This document shows positions 8,677 to 16,539 of a DNA stretch of 38,846 bases, in pieces. The notes under the pieces are model-generated. The model was given only the letters and a program-made list of their open reading frames with translations, searched no databases and was not told the origin of the DNA. The position numbers and the translations under genes are program-made. How positions within the stretch are numbered: the first letter of the stretch is position 1; every line of letters starts with the position of its first letter. The DNA is from Colivivens sp964452915 (GTDB taxonomy: Bacteria > Bacteroidota > Bacteroidia > Bacteroidales > Bacteroidaceae), in assembly GCA_964452915.1 (NCBI GenBank), contig CAYVNW010000029.1, positions 1 through 38,846 of the forward strand, written 5' to 3'.

Positions 8677-9864
8677 CTATTTTATGTTTTTAATTCTGTT
8701 GAGTGCCTCACGCATCTGTTCATCCTTGGCACATAGTGATATTCTGATATATCTTTCCCCGTTCGAGCCGAATATGAATCCAGGTGTTATAAACACTCTG
8801 CCTTCGTGTAATACTCTCTCGGTAAGTTCCTCTGCGTTCTTGTACTTGTCAGGAATCTTGCCCCATAGGAACAGTCCTTGTTGCTGTGGGTCGAACGTGC
8901 ATCCCAACACCGTCATTATTTCTTCAGCAATCTTTCTGCGGCTCTCGTAGGTCTTGATGTTGGCGTTCTCATGCCATTCATCAGTATTGTCGTAGGCGCG
9001 TGCAGCGGCAAGTTGCATCGGCCGGAATGTGCCGGAGTCGATATTTGATTTTATTTTTAGTATCCACCCGATAAATGTGGCATTGGTGGCAATCATGCCT
9101 ACACGCCACCCTGGCATGTTATGGCTTTTTGACATGGAGTTGAACTCAATGCAGCATTCTTTTGCACCCGGTACTTGCAGTATGCTCAGATGCTCTTCTT
9201 TATTGAGAATAAATGAGTATGGATTGTCGTTGACAACAATAATATGATGTCTGCGCGCGAAATCAACAAGCTGCTCGTAAAGTTGGTGTGTGGCGCGTCC
9301 GCCGGTCGGCATGTTCGGATAGTTGGTCCACATAAGTTTCACACCGCTGAGGTCCATGGCCTCAAGTTCATCGAAATCCGGCTGCCATCCGTTTGATTCG
9401 TACAGATTGTAGTTTACGATTTGTTGTCCTAAAATCTTGCTAAGCGATGTGTATGTGGGATAGCCGGGATTAGGAACGAGGACCTTGTCGCCAGGATTGC
9501 AAAATGCAAGGGTCACGTGCAGGATGCCTTCTTTACTGCCGATGAGTGGTTGTATTTCAGTTGAGGGGTCAAGTTCAACATTGTACCAACGTTTGTAGAA
9601 CCTCGCCATTGCTTGTCTCAGTTCCGGAATTCCAATAGTGGGTTGATAGCCATGTGCATCGGGCTTCTTGGCATTCTCACAAAGGGTGTCAATGGTCTCC
9701 TTTGATGGTGGCATGTCGGGACTTCCTATAGCGAGACTAATAATGTCTTTCCCTTCTGCATTTAATTTTGCCACTTCTTTTAATTTACGACTGAAATAGT
9801 ACTCGCTTACGGTGCCTATTCTGTCGGCTGGCTTGTAAGCCATATTAGATTGTTGATTTTCCAT
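8677..9864 (-). CDS. Aromatic-type PLP-dependent aminotransferase (class I/II)
   Basis: This 395-residue fold-type I aminotransferase shows NYPNMPTGG (181-189), DNPYS (213-217) and the PLP-binding lysine in SMSKSHNMPGWR (K246). The arrangement is close to the LL-diaminopimelate/aromatic aminotransferase group. In this operon its likely task is transamination of phenylpyruvate and 4-hydroxyphenylpyruvate, or of prephenate, to finish Phe and Tyr synthesis; substrate choice is inferred from context. The ATG at 9864 overlaps the end of pheA by 20 bases. A second in-frame ATG at 9843 (MAYKPADRIG) would leave a one-base gap instead. Either spacing implies translational coupling. Confidence 0.92.
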   Translation of the reverse strand: MENQQSNMAYKPADRIGTVSEYYFSRKLKEVAKLNAEGKDIISLAIGSPDMPPSKETIDTLCENAKKPDAHGYQPTIGIPELRQAMARFYKRWYNVELDPSTEIQPLIGSKEGILHVTLAFCNPGDKVLVPNPGYPTYTSLSKILGQQIVNYNLYESNGWQPDFDELEAMDLSGVKLMWTNYPNMPTGGRATHQLYEQLVDFARRHHIIVVNDNPYSFILNKEEHLSILQVPGAKECCIEFNSMSKSHNMPGWRVGMIATNATFIGWILKIKSNIDSGTFRPMQLAAARAYDNTDEWHENANIKTYESRRKIAEEIMTVLGCTFDPQQQGLFLWGKIPDKYKNAEELTERVLHEGRVFITPGFIFGSNGERYIRISLCAKDEQMREALNRIKNIK

Positions 9865-10696
9865 CTTCGTATTCGCCTAAAATTGTTAGATTTGTTGTTA
9901 GAGGACGCATTGCGTCTATTGACTGACGATAGCGTACGTAATTGTCGGACGTCAGATCTACGTAGAACATATATTCCCATTCTCTGCCAATCAGGGGAAG
10001 CGATTGTATTTTCGTCAAGTTGATTTTGTAGAAGGAGAAAATAGATAGAACTTGTGACAGTTGTCCTTCCTGGTCTGCCAGAGTGAACACTATGCTTGAT
10101 TTGTTCTTGGGAGTAGTGTTTCCAATTTCATCAGCCAACTCTGGATTGCATATAACGAGAAAACGGGTGAAATTGTGTTTGTTGGTCTCAATGCTTTCTT
10201 CAAGGATTTTCATGTTGTAGAGTGGGGCAGCGAATTTGGAGCATATGGCCGCATGGCCGTGCAATTGATTTTCGCTTATCATCTTTGCCGATCCGGCAGT
10301 GTCATCGGTCTCTACGATTTTGAATTTAGGATGACGCTTTAAAAACTCGCGACATTGCATCAGTGCGACAGGATGTGAGTTTACCTCTGTTATGTCATCC
10401 CAGTCTTCATCGGGCAGACACATGATGGAATGTGATATCCTTAGTTTATGTTCCCCTATGATTTTCATGCCACTGTCGCGAAGCAGTTCGTAATTGTGTA
10501 ACAGGCTTCCTGCTATCGTATTCTCAATGGCAAGCAGTGCAAGTGTACTTTTGTCTTCCTTAAGTGTATCGAACACGTCCTCGAATGTGTTGCAGCATAT
10601 CAGCTGAATGTCTTCTCCTTCGAAGTACTTGTGGCTTGCCACATCGTGGAACGATCCGATTTCTCCTTGAATTGCGACTTTCTTCATTGTCTTCAT
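9845..10696 (-). CDS. pheA: Prephenate dehydratase
   Basis: The enzyme converts prephenate to phenylpyruvate, the committed step to phenylalanine. The N-terminal substrate domain begins KKVAIQGEIGSFHDVAS and contains NTIAGSL and the catalytic-region TNKHNFTRFLVI. The C-terminal ACT domain (SSIVFTLADQEGQLSQVL, INLTKIQSLPL) should bind phenylalanine for feedback inhibition. The frame extends to a TTG at 10711, but that lies in the U-run of the terminator. The ATG at 10696 or the one at 10687 is therefore the start (283 or 280 residues); I chose 10696. There is no mutase domain; that function is in the DAHP synthase fusion. It is the first structural gene behind the FY leader peptide and attenuator. 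Confidence 0.95.
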   Translation of the reverse strand: MKTMKKVAIQGEIGSFHDVASHKYFEGEDIQLICCNTFEDVFDTLKEDKSTLALLAIENTIAGSLLHNYELLRDSGMKIIGEHKLRISHSIMCLPDEDWDDITEVNSHPVALMQCREFLKRHPKFKIVETDDTAGSAKMISENQLHGHAAICSKFAAPLYNMKILEESIETNKHNFTRFLVICNPELADEIGNTTPKNKSSIVFTLADQEGQLSQVLSIFSFYKINLTKIQSLPLIGREWEYMFYVDLTSDNYVRYRQSIDAMRPLTTNLTILGEYEDGKSTI

Positions 10697-10708
10697 TTCA
10701 TTTTTATA

Positions 10709-10738
10709 CAAAAAATCCCGCTCGTTTAAGAGCGGGAC
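10709..10738 (-). terminator. Attenuator terminator ahead of pheA
   Basis: On the minus strand CCCGCTC (10730-10736) and GAGCGGG (10717-10723) form a perfect 7-bp stem, extendable by T-A and G-T pairs, with the loop TTAAAC. It is followed by ATTTTTTG (10709-10716). It sits between the leader peptide and pheA, so it can only act as a regulated terminator within the operon leader. Its upstream arm also pairs with 10791-10800. Confidence 0.92.
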
Positions 10739-10800
10739 CTTATTTCATTTTATGTTCTATTTTTTTCTTTGCTATGCACATATATGATTACCCGCTCTTA
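10727..10800 (-). promoter_or_regulatory. Antiterminator of the pheA attenuator
   Basis: TAAGAGCGGG (10791-10800, minus strand) is exactly complementary over 10 bases to CCCGCTCTTA (10727-10736), which contains the 5' arm of the terminator. The two pairings are mutually exclusive. The first three bases of the upstream strand are the stop codon of the leader peptide, so a ribosome that reaches the stop masks this strand and lets the terminator form. Confidence 0.88.
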
Positions 10801-10854
10801 CTTGATCATAAAGTAAAAGTAAAAGTAAAAATATGTAGCAAAAGAACTTCTCAT
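10798..10854 (-). CDS. Phe/Tyr attenuator leader peptide
   Basis: This 18-codon ORF encodes MRSSFATYFYFYFYFMIK and ends in TAA. Nine of 18 residues are aromatic: five Phe (all TTT) and four Tyr (one TAT, three TAC), alternating without a break from residue 8 to 15. It begins about 15 bases after the predicted transcription start, in an A-rich context without a Shine-Dalgarno sequence, as is normal in this phylum. Like the leader peptides of classical trp, his and phe attenuators, it should work as a sensor: shortage of charged tRNA-Phe or tRNA-Tyr stalls the ribosome on the FYFY run and frees the antiterminator strand. With ample aminoacyl-tRNA the ribosome reaches the stop codon and termination follows. 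The peptide itself probably has no other function. Confidence 0.88.
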   Translation of the reverse strand: MRSSFATYFYFYFYFMIK

Positions 10855-10875
10855 TGTCTGTTTCGTTTTACACTG

Positions 10876-10907
10876 CAAATTTATATCTATTTATTGAACT
10901 GACCAAA
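10876..10907 (-). promoter_or_regulatory. Promoter of the pheA-tyrA operon
   Basis: On the minus strand the -7 box TAAATTTG (10876-10883) is an exact TAnnTTTG match. TTTG (10904-10907) stands exactly 20 bases upstream as the -33 box. Initiation near 10869 leaves a leader of about 170 nt to pheA. Confidence 0.82.
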
Positions 10908-11016
10908 TATTTGTTGATAAAAAGTAACTTTTACGTGCAAACTTATGGATTAAGCCCTCGTTTTTGTCTTTTACATGGTTTCATCCAGCTTGTTTTTGTT
11001 GGTTATGCAGGTTGTG

Positions 11017-13614
11017 CTACTCCATAAAGTCGTGTGGTGTGGCTGTCACTTTTGCCTTAATCAGCTTTACGGGACTGCATAGTCCGGATGGCATAGGCTT
11101 CCACTTGTCGTAGAGTGTCGTGTTGTAGTTAATATCTACCACGTTAATATCGTTGAACTTTCTCCATACAACTCCGTCGCGGTCGAGTTTGCTTATGCGG
11201 TTCGCTCCGAGGTTGGTGACCTCTATGTCGATTTTGTTTTTGCCTTTTCTTATATAGTTGGTGACATCGACTCGGTAAGGTACTGCAAACAGTGTGTCGA
11301 CTGTTTGCCCGTTTATTCTTACTCTTGCTGTCTCACGGACATCTCCGAGGTCGAGTATGAAACGGTTGACAGAGTCTTGAATGTCTTCTTTTAAGTTGTA
11401 TGTCGTGGAATATAGTCCGGTAGCCATTGTCTCATTGAGTTTTTTGTTTCCGAGCTCGGTCCACGAACGTGGTTGAGTAAGCCTGTATGTTTTACTTATC
11501 TTGACAGGTGCCGATTCAACGAATGAAAGCTTCCATTTTGTCAGCTCTGTTGCATTTTCTTCTTCCACTATATATAAATAAGGTGTAAGATCGGAATTGT
11601 TCTTATTACTAATAACAAGTATAACAGATTCGCCGGACAGTAGTTGCACACGCACTTTTGATTGTTCTCCATTGTTGTCGATTGCGGCTTTATGCACTTC
11701 TCCGTTCATTGGGTTATAGAAGGTTGCGTACTTACCATGTTTACTAAGCGTTATCCATTCATCAACATCCTTGCCTTGCAAATTACTTATAAAGTACACA
11801 TAATCTTCGCCGTTGGCTCGCCGAATGCAACTGAGACCTTGCTGAATACGCATGTATTCGGGTGTGATATATTGTCCAAGGACGGAATAGTCTGATGCTA
11901 CGATGCTAATCTTACGTAATTCGTCAAGCACTTTCTTATATTCGTCGTGTTGGTAAAGTCCTCTTAAGCCAGGGGCACTTGAAGGCATGTTGCCGTAAAA
12001 CACTATTTTGGCTCCTTGGCGGGCAAGTGTGAGCAATTGATTTAATGTCTCCAACGGCATGAACCGCACGTCAGGTACAATTATTGCCTCGTAGTGGTTT
12101 GAGCCAGTAGTTGTAAGAGTCTTATGTCCACTGTGGCTTGATATACCGGTTTTTAGCAAATAGCGGTCGGATATATAATCACAGTCAAATCCCGAATGTA
12201 TAATGTCCGTTATCGATTCGATGAATTTAGGTGCCCGCTTAGCCATACTGTGAATGTCGAATTGCACGAGCCGTCCGTCCTGTTCGTAAATCATGTCGTA
12301 GAAAGGTAAGTATACGAGAACGTCATTGTCGGGTTCGCCAAGCTGCATGAACGCTTGGGTCCGTTCAATATATTTACAGAACGCAGGTGCGTCACGCCAC
12401 AGACTGTTTGTTGGTGACATGTCTATTGTAGCATAAAACCTCCATCCTGGCCACGCTTCGTCTTTTGGCGTGTAGCAACTTCCGTGGAAGAAAATGTGGT
12501 TGATGCCTGCTATCATCATCAGGTCGAAATCGGGCTTGCATTGCGAGAAAGAAGTACGGAAATGTTCTGTGAGCCAGGTGAAAGTCTCTGAAGATGTGTA
12601 TTTCTTTCCTGAAATATGTGCTCCCGATGAAGCATACTTGAGCATTGACAAATCTGAATCGTTTGGCTTCACAAATCCTGAGTCGGTCCGAAGTCCTTTG
12701 ATATGGAAGTCAGTAAGTCCGAACCCTTCACATTCAGGTATGTCCACTTCTGCATAGAGGTCTATTAAGTTAGCAGGGCTGCCATGTGCCTGATTGCGGG
12801 TGATTGCTCCATGTGAATGTGCCCATTTGGTCCATACAACAGTGAAGTTCTCGTATAATAAATCTGACAGGGTTTCACGATAATCAGACATGACTCTTCG
12901 TTTTATGTCATCGCTGCTTGACGATGTTCCAAGGAAATCATCCTTATAGTCTTCAAGTGAATAACCACGCCGCGCTTTGAACTCTTCAAGCATTCGTGGT
13001 GTCCAATCAGCTCTATACACTTCATAAGAATCATTGAAGAACGTGTGAGGGTAGGGTATGTTGTTCTCGCCAAATGCCTTATCGAAAGCACTTAAGTAAC
13101 GCAGGATAGACTGACGGTCAAAATGATCAACTACCAGTCCCTCGCCCCCGGGAGCAGCGCGTTTCACTTTCTGAAGTGTCCGTCCGGTTGTTAGTTTTCC
13201 GTTGACAACTTCTAATTTTGCAGCAGACTCATTTTCAGTGATGTTTGGACCGCCGAAGGGCCATCCGGTACCGGTAGCCATATCGATTTCTATACCGAGT
13301 TTTTTTCCGAGTTCTTCCGTAATGCCAAGCATCTTCATCCATTTGGGTGAGAGATATTCTATATTGTTGGCATCATTGCCTTTTACTCCATATATTGGTG
13401 TTATTTCGACTCCTCCTATTCCGGCTTTCGCATATTCCGTTAAGTTATATGCAAGTCCTGCAGAGTCTACTGCACTACCAAGCCACCACCAACGTGTGAA
13501 GGGCTTAGCTTCAGGTTTGCACTGAATCCATTTATATATTGGCTTGGAATGTGTCTGTGCGGATGCACATATTGATCCGCAGAGAAAAAATAATAATACG
13601 AGCAGTTGCTTCAT
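11017..13614 (-). CDS. GH106-like alpha-L-rhamnosidase, secreted
   Basis: The 865-residue protein has a signal peptide (MKQLLVLLFFLCGSICASAQ). Next comes the glycosidase region that opens with KPFTRWWWLGSAVDSAGLAYNL..EYAKAGIGGVEITPIYG, a start characteristic of glycoside hydrolase family 106. The last 120 or so residues (FILDLGDVRETARVRINGQ, VDVTNYIRKGKNKIDIEVTN) look like the galactose-binding-like beta-sandwich found at the end of GH106 and GH2 enzymes. The expected role is removal of alpha-linked rhamnose from pectic rhamnogalacturonan in the periplasm. It follows the acetylesterase gene after 15 bases, so both act on the same polymer. There is no SusC/SusD pair in the window. The family is assigned from memory of conserved segments; the catalytic glutamates were not mapped. 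Confidence 0.82.
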   Translation of the reverse strand: MKQLLVLLFFLCGSICASAQTHSKPIYKWIQCKPEAKPFTRWWWLGSAVDSAGLAYNLTEYAKAGIGGVEITPIYGVKGNDANNIEYLSPKWMKMLGITEELGKKLGIEIDMATGTGWPFGGPNITENESAAKLEVVNGKLTTGRTLQKVKRAAPGGEGLVVDHFDRQSILRYLSAFDKAFGENNIPYPHTFFNDSYEVYRADWTPRMLEEFKARRGYSLEDYKDDFLGTSSSSDDIKRRVMSDYRETLSDLLYENFTVVWTKWAHSHGAITRNQAHGSPANLIDLYAEVDIPECEGFGLTDFHIKGLRTDSGFVKPNDSDLSMLKYASSGAHISGKKYTSSETFTWLTEHFRTSFSQCKPDFDLMMIAGINHIFFHGSCYTPKDEAWPGWRFYATIDMSPTNSLWRDAPAFCKYIERTQAFMQLGEPDNDVLVYLPFYDMIYEQDGRLVQFDIHSMAKRAPKFIESITDIIHSGFDCDYISDRYLLKTGISSHSGHKTLTTTGSNHYEAIIVPDVRFMPLETLNQLLTLARQGAKIVFYGNMPSSAPGLRGLYQHDEYKKVLDELRKISIVASDYSVLGQYITPEYMRIQQGLSCIRRANGEDYVYFISNLQGKDVDEWITLSKHGKYATFYNPMNGEVHKAAIDNNGEQSKVRVQLLSGESVILVISNKNNSDLTPYLYIVEEENATELTKWKLSFVESAPVKISKTYRLTQPRSWTELGNKKLNETMATGLYSTTYNLKEDIQDSVNRFILDLGDVRETARVRINGQTVDTLFAVPYRVDVTNYIRKGKNKIDIEVTNLGANRISKLDRDGVVWRKFNDINVVDINYNTTLYDKWKPMPSGLCSPVKLIKAKVTATPHDFME

Positions 13615-13629
13615 TTATGTTTGTGTTGT

Positions 13630-14886
13630 TTAATTCCCATCTGGTTTTAGTGCCTCGAAGAAAGGAGAGTTGACCCAATGGAATGTTGAATAGTTGTCGG
13701 GTTTAGAAGGGGTGAATCCCTGGAATTCGGGTACTATATGTGACGCTATAGGCAAATTGAGGTCCTTGATGCCTTGCAGTACCATTTTAGCAATTTCATA
13801 AGCACCATAAGGGTTGAAGTGTGTATTGTCGGCTAAAGGCTTTGTTTGTCCAGGAAAGGTATTGGCGGCATAATGTACTAACGCTTTTTTACTTCCATCC
13901 ACTCCCAACGTTTCAAAGAATGTGCGTGTCATATCGTGCAGTTCTATCACTTGCACTCCCTCACGTTGTGCAACCCATCGCATGGCATCTGGATAATCGC
14001 CATGAGTTTCCTGTATTTTGCCTTCGCTGTTGAGCGACCTCCGTTGTGTAGGAGTTACGAATATTGGTGTCATCTCCTTAGCTCTTGCTTCATCGACAAA
14101 GGTTTTTAAGTTTGTCGCAAAGTTGTAGTATGCTCCAGATCCGGGACTCTTCTGTTTTTGGTCGTTGTGGCCGAACTCAATAAAAATGTAGTCACCTTTT
14201 TTTGCCAATGATATGATTTTCTTTAAACGTTTTGCTCCGATGAAAGAACTGGCGGTTTCTCCACTTTCCGCATAGTTTGCCACTGCAACTTTATCGTCAA
14301 ACCAACGTGTAATCATCTGGCCCCAACTTGCCCAAGGCTCATAATCCTGGTCCACTACAGTGGAATTGCCGCAAAGCCATAGTGTAGTTACATCGTCGGC
14401 TGGTTCTATTTTGATTGAGGAACATGCCGGCGCGTCTCCGTTTATTTCAATCGTAAGTTTGTCATCCCAATTGAGTTTGGTTTTCTCTCGTTCTTTTATA
14501 TTCACGCGGTCGTTTTCTCCGATAAGAGTATTGCGCTTATTCACAACGAAAGAATATTGCTTGAATTCGTTCTTCTTTGTCTGGCAGTTTTCAATGAAAA
14601 GCCGCCGTGATTCCGCACGGACAGTGGTATTGCCTGCCTTATACTTTGAACCGAGTGTGACAGTCACCCGATAGTTTCCGTCTGGTAATGCGACAGAAAA
14701 GAAAAATGGCTTGCCAGAGGCTGGGGCTGCAATACGAGTCATGTCGTATCCATATCCGGTCTTGGGGTTGAATACATCTTTATCTTCAATTTTAATTGCA
14801 TTCTTGTCTTTCCCGTCAAATGAGAATGTTTGTGCATGCATGCTGGTTAACATGCAGCAAAGAATAAATGTCAAGCAATATTTCAT
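13630..14886 (-). CDS. Rhamnogalacturonan acetylesterase-like SGNH hydrolase, secreted
   Basis: The 418-residue protein starts with a signal peptide (MKYCLTFILCCMLTSMHAQ). Residues 20-160 form a beta-sandwich-like N-terminal domain (FSFDGKDKNAIKIEDKDVF). The rest is an SGNH esterase: CGNSTVVD holds nucleophile S175, GHND is at 239-242, and DNTHFN holds D353 and H356. This combination is that of CE12-type pectin deacetylases, which remove acetyl groups from rhamnogalacturonan I. Co-transcription with the GH106-like gene supports that substrate. Its start is 16 bases behind the stop of the nitrilase-family gene, so it might be read from the upstream operon; an internal promoter inside that gene was not found by eye. 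Confidence 0.87.
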   Translation of the reverse strand: MKYCLTFILCCMLTSMHAQTFSFDGKDKNAIKIEDKDVFNPKTGYGYDMTRIAAPASGKPFFFSVALPDGNYRVTVTLGSKYKAGNTTVRAESRRLFIENCQTKKNEFKQYSFVVNKRNTLIGENDRVNIKEREKTKLNWDDKLTIEINGDAPACSSIKIEPADDVTTLWLCGNSTVVDQDYEPWASWGQMITRWFDDKVAVANYAESGETASSFIGAKRLKKIISLAKKGDYIFIEFGHNDQKQKSPGSGAYYNFATNLKTFVDEARAKEMTPIFVTPTQRRSLNSEGKIQETHGDYPDAMRWVAQREGVQVIELHDMTRTFFETLGVDGSKKALVHYAANTFPGQTKPLADNTHFNPYGAYEIAKMVLQGIKDLNLPIASHIVPEFQGFTPSKPDNYSTFHWVNSPFFEALKPDGN

Positions 14887-14902
14887 AGTCAGTGCGTTTT
14901 AG

Positions 14903-15667
14903 TTAATCTCTGTCCTTAAGTACAGGAAACTTTTTGCGGAAAGCATTCAGCATGTCCATATCAAGTGTTCCTGTTATTGTCATCTCTTTATTATCTTCGC
15001 ATTTATCTGTCACATGTCCGTATGGATCTATGAGTTGGGTGGAGCCAGGGTAGTCACAGTATGGGTCTTTCCCTATTCGGTTTACTCCGGCAACGTAGCA
15101 TTGGTTTTCTATCGCCCTTGCTGTCAAGAGACTGTTCCATGCTGCAATGCGTGATGCCGGCCATGAGGCCACATACAGTATGCAGTCATAATCCTCGTCA
15201 CTTCTGCTCCATTTTGGAAAACGCAGGTCATAGCACACAAGCAACAGGAAGCGTATGCCCCTCCAATTCACCACTACTCGCTGGTTGCCAGCGGTATATC
15301 GTAGGTTTTCACCTCCGTAAGTGAACAGATGATGCTTGTCGTAGTAGACAATGCTATTTTCTTCTCCGTCCTGTGGCTTAACAAAGTAAAAGCGGTTGCG
15401 GAAACTTCCGTCACGGCTGTCTTTTACAGCAATACTGCCCGTAATAGCCGCATTGAGGTTATTGGCTGTATGTTGCATCCATTGCAAGCTGTCTCCGTTT
15501 TCACTTTCAGCGATAGAATTAGGCGTTGTGTCAAACCCTGTACTCCACATTTCGGGTAGTACGTACAAGTCGCTCTTTGGTGCGTTAAGGATGGCTTTCT
15601 CAATGTGTGCAGCGTTCGCTTGTGGCTCAGCCCACGCTATATCAGTCTGTACTAATGTTATTTTCAT
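14903..15667 (-). CDS. Carbon-nitrogen hydrolase, omega-amidase-like
   Basis: This 254-residue nitrilase-superfamily enzyme has the complete Glu-Lys-Cys triad: E39 in LPEMWSTGFD, K111 in YDKHHLF, C145 in VCYDLRFP. The segments CYDLRFP, SWPASR and CDYPGST match the YafV/NIT2 group, which hydrolyses omega-amides such as 2-oxoglutaramate formed when a transaminase uses glutamine as donor. That role fits its place eleven bases behind a thioesterase in a cluster that contains an aromatic aminotransferase: hydrolysis of the keto-amide would pull transamination forward. The link to the aminotransferase is inference. It is cytosolic, with no signal peptide. Confidence 0.87.
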   Translation of the reverse strand: MKITLVQTDIAWAEPQANAAHIEKAILNAPKSDLYVLPEMWSTGFDTTPNSIAESENGDSLQWMQHTANNLNAAITGSIAVKDSRDGSFRNRFYFVKPQDGEENSIVYYDKHHLFTYGGENLRYTAGNQRVVVNWRGIRFLLLVCYDLRFPKWSRSDEDYDCILYVASWPASRIAAWNSLLTARAIENQCYVAGVNRIGKDPYCDYPGSTQLIDPYGHVTDKCEDNKEMTITGTLDMDMLNAFRKKFPVLKDRD

Positions 15668-15678
15668 ATTATGTAGTT

Positions 15679-16092
15679 TTACATAAGTGCGTCGAATTTG
15701 AAATCGGTCTTCAGCCTGTACGCCAGTCCGGTCATGACTGCGACTAATTCTCCTTTTTGATTTGTTATGTGGATGTCGCAGTATGGCAGTTTGTGGTGGT
15801 CAAATGTTTCCTTGCATTCAGCGACAAGATGGTCACCGAGTTGCGCTGACTTAAGGAATGTTATGGTATTTGAAATACCAAGAGTGAGGATTCCTCTACT
15901 GTTTGCAACACCTGCAAACGCCAAGTCTGCCAATGTGTACATCACTCCGCCTTGGCAGACTCCCGCACCATTAATATGCGTGTCGTTTACTGTCAGTTCT
16001 GCTTTTGCAAAACCTTCACGGATTTCAGTGAGTTGCGCTCCTATACTTTTGGCAAACTTGTCACCATTGTTAAGATTGTCTATTAATGTCAT
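15679..16092 (-). CDS. PaaI-family hotdog thioesterase
   Basis: The 137-residue single hotdog domain has the family core NGAGVCQGGVMYTLADLAFAGVANSRG, with the helix and conserved Gly-Gly that shape the acyl-CoA pocket, and no signal peptide. PaaI-like enzymes hydrolyse aryl-acyl-CoA esters such as phenylacetyl-CoA. Next to two phenylacetate-CoA ligases it may recycle CoA from aryl-CoA that is not consumed, or release arylacetate as an end product. Its start overlaps the stop of the ACT-domain gene by four bases (ATGA), indicating translational coupling. Substrate is inferred from context. Confidence 0.85.
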   Translation of the reverse strand: MTLIDNLNNGDKFAKSIGAQLTEIREGFAKAELTVNDTHINGAGVCQGGVMYTLADLAFAGVANSRGILTLGISNTITFLKSAQLGDHLVAECKETFDHHKLPYCDIHITNQKGELVAVMTGLAYRLKTDFKFDALM

Positions 16093-16526
16093 GATTGTTC
16101 TGCCAATGATTTTAACCTTTCCTCTGTTATGAAATTCAGCCTGTTAAGGTTTATGATCTCACGTGTTTTTTCTGTGTCGTTTGTGCGGAAGATCAATATA
16201 CCCTTTCCTTTGACCAAGAATGAATAAAGATAGTTGATGTTGATGTTCGCCTTTGCAAATATCTGCATCACAGACGCCGCTTGTCCTGGTGTATTGTTGA
16301 GCTCAATGGCAAATACATCGCTTAGTGTGACGCTTAGCCCTTTGTCTTTCAACAGAAGGTATGCTTTGCCGGGATCGCTGCAGATAATACGATAAATGCC
16401 AAAGTCTACAGTATCACTGATAGTTGAGGCTATAATCTGTATGTCAGCTTGTTTCAATACTTCAAGCACTGTCAGCATTGTTCCCTTCTTGTTTTCAATG
16501 AAGAGTGATAATTGATTTATTGTCAT
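16089..16526 (-). CDS. Tandem ACT-domain amino acid-binding protein
   Basis: The 145-residue protein consists of two ACT modules. The first is about residues 2-67 (INQLSLFIENKKGTMLTVLEVL) and the second 69-135 (VFAIELNNTPGQAASVMQIFAKANININYLY). There is no catalytic domain. Small double-ACT proteins are often found beside phenylacetate-CoA ligase genes and are thought to sense an amino acid. Here, lying 13 bases behind one such ligase, a role in sensing Phe, Tyr or Trp for the cluster is plausible but unproven. The start ATG at 16526 follows an A/T-rich stretch. Confidence 0.85.
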   Translation of the reverse strand: MTINQLSLFIENKKGTMLTVLEVLKQADIQIIASTISDTVDFGIYRIICSDPGKAYLLLKDKGLSVTLSDVFAIELNNTPGQAASVMQIFAKANININYLYSFLVKGKGILIFRTNDTEKTREIINLNRLNFITEERLKSLAEQS

Positions 16527-16539
16527 AATGAGTTATGTT

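Noticed and set aside
10697..10711. pheA start at TTG 10711
   Set aside because: It would place the first codons inside the U-run of the attenuator terminator; ATG codons at 10696 and 10687 precede the conserved sequence.
10564..10902. A 112-codon plus-strand frame across the pheA leader
   Set aside because: It covers the promoter, leader peptide and terminator on the other strand and encodes no recognisable protein; the lysine/valine repeat in it is the complement of the FYFY codons.
11017..14886. A full polysaccharide utilisation locus
   Set aside because: There is no SusC/SusD pair or hybrid sensor nearby; only two enzymes are present.
14903..16526. Plus-strand frames opposite the thioesterase, ACT and hydrolase genes
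   Set aside because: These are antisense shadows of genes with clear catalytic or domain motifs.
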